DNA of 64,000 nucleotides, from NCBI GenBank assembly GCA_016711345.1, contig JADJTD010000001.1:992001-1056000 (forward strand), in the 5' to 3' direction. Position numbers and translations under genes: made by a program. This document shows positions 43,386-50,237 of the stretch, in pieces; the stretch's first letter is position 1; every line of letters begins with the position of its first letter. The DNA comes from Chloracidobacterium sp. (GTDB lineage Bacteria; Acidobacteriota; Blastocatellia; Pyrinomonadales; Pyrinomonadaceae). The notes under the pieces are model-generated. The model was not told the DNA's origin. It did no database searches and saw only the letters and a list, made by a program, of their open reading frames with translations.

Positions 43386-44966
43386 ATGTCATTGGAAACA
43401 GATTTTATTGTCATCGGCAGCGGTGTTGCTGGGTTGCGGGCTTCGATCGAGCTTGCCGCTAGCGGCGGGCGAGTTACCGTTTTAACTAAGGACAAGGCGA
43501 GTGAATCTAATACTGAATACGCGCAGGGTGGCGTTGCGGTTGTGTTGTCGGACGATGATAATGCGGAGCTCCATGAAGACGACACGCTTGTTGCGGGTGC
43601 GGGGCTGTGCGATCCGCAGGCGGTTGAGACGCTTGTTACGGAAGGCACGAAATACATAAAACAACTTATCGATTGGGGCACCGAATTTGATCGCGAAGGC
43701 GGAAAGCTAGTCTTTACGCAAGAAGCTGCTCATTCGCGGCGGCGGATAATTCACGCGAACGGCGATTCGACAGGGGCTGAGTTTGTTCGTGCTTTGATCG
43801 CTCGTGCCGGGCAAGAGAAAACAATTAATCTAACGCCTTTTGCTAATACCGAAAGCCTGCTCGTTCACGATGGCCTCTGTGTTGGTGTGAGGTTTCTCGA
43901 CCCGATTCTACGTGCGCCGCGTGAAATTTATGCAAAGGCAGTGATCATGTGTACCGGCGGCGCAGGGCAATTATATCTACACACGACCAATCCTTCGGTC
44001 GCGACCGGAGACGGAATGGCAATGGCGTATTTTGCCGGTGCCGAGATGGCCGATATGGAATTTATCCAGTTTCATCCGACTGCTCTGAGTCTAGAAAAAG
44101 CTCCTCGTTTTTTGTTGAGCGAAGCGATGCGCGGCGAAGGCGGCATCCTGAAAAACAAATACGGCGAACGCTTTATGCCGCGTTACGACGAACGAGCGGA
44201 GCTTGCACCGCGTGACATAGTTTCGCGTTCGATAGTCGCTGAAATGCGTCGGACTGGGACGCGAAATGTCTTTCTCGACATGACCGCACTCGATGAAAAC
44301 TTCCTACAACACCGCTTTCCAAAGATCTACGAAACCTGCAAATTTTACGGCCTGAATATCGCGACGAACATGCTGCCCGTTTCGCCCGCATCGCACTACT
44401 GCATGGGCGGCATTCGCACCGATCTGTGGGGACGCACTTCAGTTCCGGGGCTCTATGCTGCCGGTGAAGTTTCATGCACCGGCGTTCACGGAGCAAATCG
44501 TCTAGCTTCAAATTCCCTGCTCGAAGGTTTGGTTTTTGGAGCAAGGGCAGGCAAAGCAGCAACCCTTGACAGTGCGGACGGGGGAGTGTGGAGTGCGGAG
44601 TTCGAAGACCAAAGACCTAAGACCGAAGACCGTTCAAATGAAATTTCAACTGCGGTAAAAAAACGTATCAAACGCATTATGTGGGAACGCGTCGGTATTC
44701 TTCGGGATCGCGATTCCTTAAAACGAGCGTTGAAAGAATTTGATCAGATGTCGGCCGGAAATCTGAGTTCGTCGTCACGAAATTTTGTGACGCTTGCAAA
44801 ACTAGTTGCCGCTGCCGCTCTCTGGCGTGAGGAATCGCGTGGCGGGCATTTTCGAACCGATTTCCCAGAACAGCATGATGAGTGGAGAGTTCACTCGATC
44901 CAGAAATTAGGCGATGATATATCTGCTACGAAAAGCATCAATTTTGTAGACAAAACTGTTGTATAA
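43386..44966 (+). CDS. nadB: L-aspartate oxidase
   Basis: A 526-residue flavoenzyme that oxidises L-aspartate to iminoaspartate for de novo NAD synthesis. It has FAD-binding FIVIGSGVAGLRASIELA at the start, NTEYAQGGVAVVLSDDDN, HSRRRIIHANGDSTG, MEFIQFHPTAL, the catalytic-site AMRGEGGILKN, and SHYCMGGIRTDLWGRTSVPG. The ATG at 43386 (MSLETDF) is chosen because the frame upstream runs back into the terminator hairpin. Between the FAD part and the C-terminal helical domain lies a low-conservation segment (GGVWSAEFEDQRPKTEDR) encoded by a seven-base repeat array. nadA and nadC are not in the window. Confidence 0.94.
   Translation: MSLETDFIVIGSGVAGLRASIELAASGGRVTVLTKDKASESNTEYAQGGVAVVLSDDDNAELHEDDTLVAGAGLCDPQAVETLVTEGTKYIKQLIDWGTEFDREGGKLVFTQEAAHSRRRIIHANGDSTGAEFVRALIARAGQEKTINLTPFANTESLLVHDGLCVGVRFLDPILRAPREIYAKAVIMCTGGAGQLYLHTTNPSVATGDGMAMAYFAGAEMADMEFIQFHPTALSLEKAPRFLLSEAMRGEGGILKNKYGERFMPRYDERAELAPRDIVSRSIVAEMRRTGTRNVFLDMTALDENFLQHRFPKIYETCKFYGLNIATNMLPVSPASHYCMGGIRTDLWGRTSVPGLYAAGEVSCTGVHGANRLASNSLLEGLVFGARAGKAATLDSADGGVWSAEFEDQRPKTEDRSNEISTAVKKRIKRIMWERVGILRDRDSLKRALKEFDQMSAGNLSSSSRNFVTLAKLVAAAALWREESRGGHFRTDFPEQHDEWRVHSIQKLGDDISATKSINFVDKTVV
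44569..44635 (+). repeat. Seven-base tandem repeats inside nadB
   Basis: Two adjoining arrays in frame: GGAGTGT, GGAGTGC, GGAGTTC and then GAAGACC, AAAGACC, TAAGACC, GAAGACC. They encode the spacer between the two domains of NadB. Confidence 0.8.
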
Positions 44967-44990
44967 TTAGTTGGATCAAACATCACGTTT

Positions 44991-46583
44991 ATGGAAACCA
45001 CCGCCACGACACTCAATTTGGCGTCTATAATTTCGCATAATGCCCGGCTCACTCCGCAGCGCGAAGCAGTGGTTTGGGAAAACGTTCGAATGACCTTTGG
45101 CGAACTCGACAAGGTGTCGAATAAAGTCGCAAACGGGCTTGTCGCGATGGGTATAGGTCACGGTGACAAGGTCGCTCTGTGCTGTCCGAATATTCCGTAC
45201 TTCCCCGTTATTTATTACGCGATAATGAAAGTTGGTGCGGCTGTTGTGCCACTCAGTGTCCTTTTCAAGCCCCGCGATATTGAATATCATCTGTCCGATT
45301 CCGATGCGAAAGCGGTGTTCACTTTTGAAGATGTTCCCGATCTGCCAATGGCACGGAATGTAAAAGAAGGCTTTGACCAGGTTGAGGCGTGTCGCGACCT
45401 GATCGTAATGACCAAAGATCTGGCAGATCCAAGTCCGTATGCCGAACATCAGACACTCTCGCAACTTATAGCTGACAAGAGTGATAGTTTTGAGATATTT
45501 CCAACGCGACCAGATGACACTTGCGCGATCCTTTATACATCAGGTACGACCGGCCAACCTAAAGGCGCTGAGCTGACGCATTTAAATCTGATGACAAATG
45601 TGACGACCACCTGGTCAACGCATTTGCCGATGCTGGATTTTACCGACGGCGAACAAAAGACGGTGTTGATAACACTCCCGCTGTTTCACACGACTGGGCA
45701 GACCGTGCAGATGAACACGAATCTGTATGGCGGCTGCCGCGTTATTCTGCTGCCGCGATTTGATGCGAAAGCTGTTCTCGACACGATGGTTGCAGAGAAA
45801 GTAAATTTTTGGATCGGCGTTCCGACGATGTATTGGGGCTTGCTGAAGTACGTCAATGAAACCGGCTATGATGTCAGCCGCATCGCTGAAACGATGAAGG
45901 TCTGCACATCAGGCGGAGCACCGATGCCTGTCGAGGTGATGAAGGAGTTTGAGGAGAAATTCGGCGTTCGTGTGCGGGAAGGTTACGGGCTTTCAGAAAC
46001 ATCGCCGCTTGCCTGTTTCAATCATTTCGACAAGCCTTCTAAACCCGGCACGGTCGGCCAGCCGATCTTTGGCGTAGAGGTCAAGTGTTTTGACGATGAT
46101 GACAACGAAGTGCCGCGAGGGACGCGCGGCGAGGTCGTCATTCGCGGCTCAAATGTGATGAAGGGATATTACAAACGCCCCGAAGCCACCGCCGAAGCGT
46201 TTCGCAGCGGCTGGTTTCACACCGGTGATATTGGTGTGATCGACGACGAAGGCTATCTGGCGATCGTTGATCGCAAAAAAGATATGATCCTTCGCGGCGG
46301 TTACAATATTTATCCGCGCGAGCTTGAGGAGATCATCATCACTCATCCGTCAGTTTCGCTGTGTGCAGTTATCGGCGTTCCATGCGAGCGGCTCGGTGAA
46401 GAGGTTAAGGCGTTTGTTGTGTTGAACCATAATCAAGAACTGACCTCCGAAGAATTTATCGAATGGTGCCGTGAACAAATTGCCGCAAATAAATATCCGC
46501 GTCACGTCGAATTCCTATCCGAATTACCCGTAGGCGGAACCGGCAAAATTATCAAACGCGCTCTGCGTACTGAGGCACCATAG
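44991..46583 (+). CDS. Long-chain acyl-CoA synthetase (AMP-forming)
   Basis: A 530-residue adenylate-forming enzyme. It has the P-loop-like A3 motif CAILYTSGTTGQPKGAELTH, A5 REGYGLSETSPLACFNHF, A7 FRSGWFHTGDIG, A8 IVDRKKDMILRGGYNIYP, and the C-terminal catalytic lysine in VGGTGKIIKRAL. It activates a carboxylic acid, most likely a medium- or long-chain fatty acid, to acyl-CoA. The exact substrate cannot be read from the sequence. It follows nadB by 24 bp. Confidence 0.88.
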   Translation: METTATTLNLASIISHNARLTPQREAVVWENVRMTFGELDKVSNKVANGLVAMGIGHGDKVALCCPNIPYFPVIYYAIMKVGAAVVPLSVLFKPRDIEYHLSDSDAKAVFTFEDVPDLPMARNVKEGFDQVEACRDLIVMTKDLADPSPYAEHQTLSQLIADKSDSFEIFPTRPDDTCAILYTSGTTGQPKGAELTHLNLMTNVTTTWSTHLPMLDFTDGEQKTVLITLPLFHTTGQTVQMNTNLYGGCRVILLPRFDAKAVLDTMVAEKVNFWIGVPTMYWGLLKYVNETGYDVSRIAETMKVCTSGGAPMPVEVMKEFEEKFGVRVREGYGLSETSPLACFNHFDKPSKPGTVGQPIFGVEVKCFDDDDNEVPRGTRGEVVIRGSNVMKGYYKRPEATAEAFRSGWFHTGDIGVIDDEGYLAIVDRKKDMILRGGYNIYPRELEEIIITHPSVSLCAVIGVPCERLGEEVKAFVVLNHNQELTSEEFIEWCREQIAANKYPRHVEFLSELPVGGTGKIIKRALRTEAP

Positions 46584-46597
46584 ACATCGCATCCTAA

Positions 46598-46954
46598 ATG
46601 AGTCGTTTCAAGCTATTGATAATATTGCTTTTCGCAATTGTGATCGTTGTTGCCTGTTCCAATTCCGCCACAAAACGCTACGCTATTGCGCAAAGTAAAA
46701 GTTATGAAGCGACACTTTTCAGGCAAAATTGCGCGATCTGTCACGGGCCTGAGGGCGAAGGAAAAATGCTCGACGATGGACGCGTGACACCAAATATCCG
46801 AGATGGCGAACACAAATACAATGCCGACGCTGAGATATACAACCACATCGCCAATGGCGGCAATGGAATGGTTCCGTTTCGTGACATTTTGACCGACCGT
46901 GAGATAAAACTTTTGGTCGATTTTGTTAAAAAAGATTTGAGACGGCCGAATTAA
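46598..46954 (+). CDS. Cytochrome c-type lipoprotein
   Basis: A 118-residue exported monoheme protein. The signal peptide ends in a lipobox (LLFAIVIVVACSN). The heme-attachment motif is FRQNCAICHGPEGEGK (CxxCH), and the distal Met is likely in NGGNGMVPFRDIL. The fold is that of small class I cytochromes c. It should shuttle electrons at the outer face of the inner membrane. It lies 14 bp after the acyl-CoA ligase gene, a proximity that may not mean joint function. Confidence 0.9.
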   Translation: MSRFKLLIILLFAIVIVVACSNSATKRYAIAQSKSYEATLFRQNCAICHGPEGEGKMLDDGRVTPNIRDGEHKYNADAEIYNHIANGGNGMVPFRDILTDREIKLLVDFVKKDLRRPN

Positions 46955-46980
46955 AATAACCGGTCTTTGTTCTCTCTTGT

Positions 46981-47010
46981 CTGTGTCTATCTGTGTTCAT
47001 CTGTGGTTAA
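46981..47010 (-). repeat. ACAGATNNAC tandem words
   Basis: CTGTGTCTAT, CTGTGTTCAT and CTGTGGTTAA, three ten-base units. On the minus strand this is the widespread intergenic ACCACAGATGAACACAGAT pattern. It lies directly upstream of the epimerase start. Confidence 0.75.
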
Positions 47011-47019
47011 ATTAACTTT

Positions 47020-47913
47020 ATGAAGATTCTAATCACCGGTGCGAGTGGATTGATCGGTAAAGCACTGCAGAGATCATTTTCCGCAAAGGGCTATGAAATG
47101 CTGCTTGCCACGCGTAAGGAATCATCCGACGAACAACATGTCCAATGGAGTGTCGAAGATGGTTTTACCGATCCGGAAAAGCTTGAGGGCGTCGACGTCG
47201 TGGTACATCTTGCCGGAGAAACCGTTAGCGGATTTCGTTGGACCGACGAAAAGAAAAAGGCCATTCGCGACAGTCGCATTCTTGGCACTCGCAATGTGGT
47301 TGATGCGATCTCTAAACTCGCTAACAAACCAAAGGTACTGATCGCGGCGTCTGCGATCGGTTTCTACGGGGAAAGAGGCGACGAGGAAGTTACGGAATCA
47401 AGCGTTGGTGGCGACAATTTTCTTGCTGAGGTCGGTAAAGCCTGGGAAACCGAATCGCGTCGCGCCGAAGACGCCGGAATTCGAACAGTACTTCTCAGAA
47501 CAGGAATTGTCTTATCCAAAGACGGCGGTGCTTTAGCTACAATGCTAACACCTTTCAAACTCGGTGTCGGCGGCGTGGTCGGAAGCGGCAAGCAATGGAT
47601 GAGTTGGATCTCGCTCGACGACGAAGTGGACGTGATAAATTTCGCGATCGAAAACGAAAATCTGCGCGGAGCCATCAACGCTGTTTCGCCAAATCCGGTT
47701 ACAAACGAGGAGTTTACAAGGACGCTTGGTGAAGTTCTCTATCGCCCGACATTTCTTCCGCTGCCTGAATTTGCCGTCTCAATGATCTTTGGCGAAATGG
47801 GCGATGCATTATTGCTCGCAAGCACAAAAGTATTGCCAAAACGTCTCGAAGAAGCCGGGTTTGAGTTTAAATATCCAGAACTAAAATCAGCGATCGAACA
47901 CGCTGTAATCTGA
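47020..47913 (+). CDS. TIGR01777/YfcH-family SDR epimerase
   Basis: A 297-residue extended short-chain dehydrogenase-like protein. It has the NAD(P) motif MKILITGASGLIGKALQ and the family-specific VVHLAGETVSGFRWTDEKKK. The catalytic region is SAIGFYGERGDEEVTESS. The C-terminal DUF1731-like region holds LGEVLYRPTFLPLPEFAV. Members resemble sugar-nucleotide epimerases and the cell-division-linked SDR39U1, but substrates are unknown. It is convergent with the kynurenine operon, with a hairpin between. Confidence 0.88.
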   Translation: MKILITGASGLIGKALQRSFSAKGYEMLLATRKESSDEQHVQWSVEDGFTDPEKLEGVDVVVHLAGETVSGFRWTDEKKKAIRDSRILGTRNVVDAISKLANKPKVLIAASAIGFYGERGDEEVTESSVGGDNFLAEVGKAWETESRRAEDAGIRTVLLRTGIVLSKDGGALATMLTPFKLGVGGVVGSGKQWMSWISLDDEVDVINFAIENENLRGAINAVSPNPVTNEEFTRTLGEVLYRPTFLPLPEFAVSMIFGEMGDALLLASTKVLPKRLEEAGFEFKYPELKSAIEHAVI

Positions 47914-47920
47914 CATCTTT

Positions 47921-47986
47921 TTAGCCACGAATAGCACGAATCTCACAAATAAAAATTAGTGAAATTCGTGTCATTTGTGGCTAAAT
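47921..47986. terminator. Bidirectional hairpin of CACGAA words between convergent genes
   Basis: TTAGCCACGAATAGCACGAA on the left pairs imperfectly with TTCGTGTCATTTGTGGCTAA on the right. It lies within the 74 bp between the epimerase and KynB-like stop codons, so it may terminate both transcripts. Confidence 0.6.
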
Positions 47987-47987
47987 C

Positions 47988-48743
47988 TTAATTTTTTCTT
48001 AACAAAATTGGTCGGCTGGGGCTGGCATCGGTTTCGAACGGCGCTATTTGTAGGTTTAATAAATACTCACCGTCTGCGACATCGTTTGGCACATAGATCA
48101 TTTCAGTGATAGTGCTGTTTATGCGTGTCTCAGGATTTACTTCTAAACTTCCCGGCTCGACGTTCCAGAAAATGCGGTGATTTAGGAGTTTGCCTTCGTC
48201 AAACAGCCTGTCAATGGAAGGCAGATCGACGAGCAAATGCTTGAAGCCACATTCGACGATAAACTGCATCGCCTCGGGCGTGAAATATGGCGGGATGTTG
48301 TTCTCATCATACACTCGCGACAATTTACTGTCTTCATTAGGCAATGTGCGAATTATCAAAGCGTCAGCACCAACTGCGGCAGCGGGGGATTGAACGCCCG
48401 CATTTTCAAGTCTGCTTCGTGTAAGCAATAGATCGCCGTTAGACATCTCAGGCTCGACCGAAACGAGCAAAGCGGGCATCATCACATCTACCAAACAAAC
48501 GCGCACCGATATACGCTCATTCGTGATGTGCCCGACACACTCGGTATGCGTTCCGTTGCAATGCGGAATAAATGTTATGCGTTCAAAATTACAGCTTCCA
48601 CCGCGACGCGTGTCTCCAATAAGCTCGCCGTATTCACAAGCACTTGCAGACGCATTCTCAACGCCATACGCGTTCGGCTGCTGGCCGTCAAAACGAAGCG
48701 GTATCGAAATATCGATCGGGTTTTTAAGATCGAGATCAGCCAT
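47988..48743 (-). CDS. Cyclase-family protein, probable kynurenine formamidase
   Basis: A 251-residue metal-dependent hydrolase of the cyclase/KynB family. The metal-site motif is FIPHCNGTHTECVGHI (HxxGTHxE where KynB has HxGTHxD), with DISIPLRFDGQQPNAYG at the start and LIIRTLPNED and LLVDLPSIDR later. The context supports hydrolysis of N-formylkynurenine to kynurenine plus formate. It is the last gene of an operon with kynurenine monooxygenase, formate dehydrogenase and kynureninase, and overlaps the monooxygenase gene by 8 bp. Segment GVQSPAAAVGAD is encoded by a repeat-like sequence shared with the monooxygenase gene. Confidence 0.78.
   Translation of the reverse strand: MADLDLKNPIDISIPLRFDGQQPNAYGVENASASACEYGELIGDTRRGGSCNFERITFIPHCNGTHTECVGHITNERISVRVCLVDVMMPALLVSVEPEMSNGDLLLTRSRLENAGVQSPAAAVGADALIIRTLPNEDSKLSRVYDENNIPPYFTPEAMQFIVECGFKHLLVDLPSIDRLFDEGKLLNHRIFWNVEPGSLEVNPETRINSTITEMIYVPNDVADGEYLLNLQIAPFETDASPSRPILLRKN
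48363..48398 (-). repeat. Intragenic REP-like element in the formamidase gene
   Basis: A 36-bp segment matching 49591-49626 (in the monooxygenase gene) at 29 of 36 positions without gaps. Both are read in the same frame: GVQSPAAAVGAD here, GVQPPAIAGGSD there. Confidence 0.6.
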
Positions 48744-50223
48744 TAGTCAACAGGTTCTCCCGAACCGATCTTAGATCAAGTTCGTTCACGTCGGAAATGT
48801 TTGAGCACAAATCCATTAGCAATTTATCCTGAGCATTTCCTTTTTCCTTTGCAACAGAATACGGCAGATCTTCGCGGAATGTGACCATCGAATACTTAGA
48901 AAAATAATCAGGAAAGGTTTGTTCGAGTTTTGTTTCCAGTTCGCGCTTTCGCTGGAAAACAGGGTTGGCGGTTGCGTCGCGCATCTCGTAGAAATTCTCT
49001 TCGGCCATGTCGGCGATGGCATCGGTGTTGACCTTGCGAAGTTCGCCGTATTCAACAAAGATTCGCTCCCAATCGATCTGGGACCCAGTCGCTATCGCTC
49101 CTTGTTCTGACAGAAGAGAATCGAGCACGCGGACGTCTTCAAAAGCGCAATTCATTCCTTGTCCGTAAAACGGCACAACCGCGTGGGCAGAATCGCCCAG
49201 CAACAAAGCCTTGCCGCCAACGTTCCACGGAAAACATTTGATCGTTCCCAGATTGCCTGTCGGATTGTGAAAAAAATCTTCAACCAGAGTCGGCATCAAT
49301 TTCAACGCATCGGGAAATTCGCGACGGAAAAAATCTGTTACGGCATTAACATCCGTAAGTTGTGAAAATGAATTGTCCAGCATTAGGGCGGAAACGTGAC
49401 CGTTAGGAAGCGTGCCCTCATCAACGCGTTTGTTTTTACCGGCGGCACGCTCGTTTACACTCGCGTTTCTGCCCGTATGTGCCAAAAACAAAGTGCAAGT
49501 AAAGCTGCCGTCAAAATTTGGCAATGCGATCATCATGAACTGATGCCGCGGCCAGATATGCAAAGCATTTTTTTCAAGTAGGAACCGCGTGTCAGAACCA
49601 CCTGCGATAGCGGGTGGTTGAACTCCAAATTCAACCGCAGACGGTATATGCAATTCCTTGTACCCATGCGCAAGCCATCTCTGCTCAAAATCAAATCGCT
49701 CGACACCGCCTTGCAGCATCGCAGTCCGAATTGCCGAACCTGCTCCGTCAGTTGCGATCGCCGTATCGCCTCTGACTACCTTTCCGCTTGATAAGCGAAC
49801 TTCCCCGCTATTGTAATCAAAACCAACAGTCCGCTCGTTAAAATAAAAAGTCACTTCGTCATATTTGTCGGCTTCATTAATAAGAGCGATGTTCAGGCCG
49901 GCGCGCGACACTGAATTGATGTATTCACCCTGCCTTCCCGAATACGGCAACAGCTTCGTTTCACCCGCGACGGAATGGATCATCCGTCCGTACATCGGCA
50001 CAGCCTCGGCGAGCATGTATTCGTCCATTCCAACCTCGCGCAGAGCCACTATACCGCGATCAGACAAAGCAAGATTGATCGAACGTCCAGCCGCGACCTC
50101 TTCGAGCCGCATATCCCCTCGCGCCTCATAAACATCGACCACGATGCCGCGCTTTGCAAGATAGATCGCGAGCAGCGAGCCGGCAAGTCCGGCGCCGATA
50201 ATAACTACGCTTTGTTTTGACAT
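48736..50223 (-). CDS. kmo: Kynurenine 3-monooxygenase
   Basis: A 495-residue FAD-dependent hydroxylase that converts kynurenine to 3-hydroxykynurenine with NADPH and O2. It has FAD-binding VVIIGAGLAGSLLAIYLAKR, the substrate-region GRSINLALSDRGIVALREVG and GREMIHS-like YGRMIHSVAG, and the second FAD motif LLLGDSAHAVVPFYGQGMNC. Two odd inserts are visible: GVQPPAIAGGSD (49591-49626) is encoded by a palindromic REP-like element shared with the neighbouring formamidase gene, and SEQGAIATGSQ (around 49083-49105) is encoded by a word also found in intergenic DNA at 21667. The start is ATG, 14 bp after formate dehydrogenase. Confidence 0.92.
   Translation of the reverse strand: MSKQSVVIIGAGLAGSLLAIYLAKRGIVVDVYEARGDMRLEEVAAGRSINLALSDRGIVALREVGMDEYMLAEAVPMYGRMIHSVAGETKLLPYSGRQGEYINSVSRAGLNIALINEADKYDEVTFYFNERTVGFDYNSGEVRLSSGKVVRGDTAIATDGAGSAIRTAMLQGGVERFDFEQRWLAHGYKELHIPSAVEFGVQPPAIAGGSDTRFLLEKNALHIWPRHQFMMIALPNFDGSFTCTLFLAHTGRNASVNERAAGKNKRVDEGTLPNGHVSALMLDNSFSQLTDVNAVTDFFRREFPDALKLMPTLVEDFFHNPTGNLGTIKCFPWNVGGKALLLGDSAHAVVPFYGQGMNCAFEDVRVLDSLLSEQGAIATGSQIDWERIFVEYGELRKVNTDAIADMAEENFYEMRDATANPVFQRKRELETKLEQTFPDYFSKYSMVTFREDLPYSVAKEKGNAQDKLLMDLCSNISDVNELDLRSVRENLLTNG
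49083..49105 (-). repeat. GCGATAGCGACTGGGT element inside kmo
   Basis: The 16-base core GCGATAGCGACTGGGT (49083-49098) is identical to part of 21667-21683 in the gap between the cohesin genes, and the flanks remain similar (GAAC upstream). Confidence 0.45.
49591..49626 (-). repeat. REP-like palindrome inside kmo
   Basis: Contains CAACCACCCGCTATCGCAGG followed by TGGTTCTGAC, where the ACCACC and GGTGGT arms can form a hairpin around CGCTATCG. It is read in frame as GVQPPAIAGGSD. Confidence 0.6.
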
Positions 50224-50237
50224 CAGATATTCGAGAT

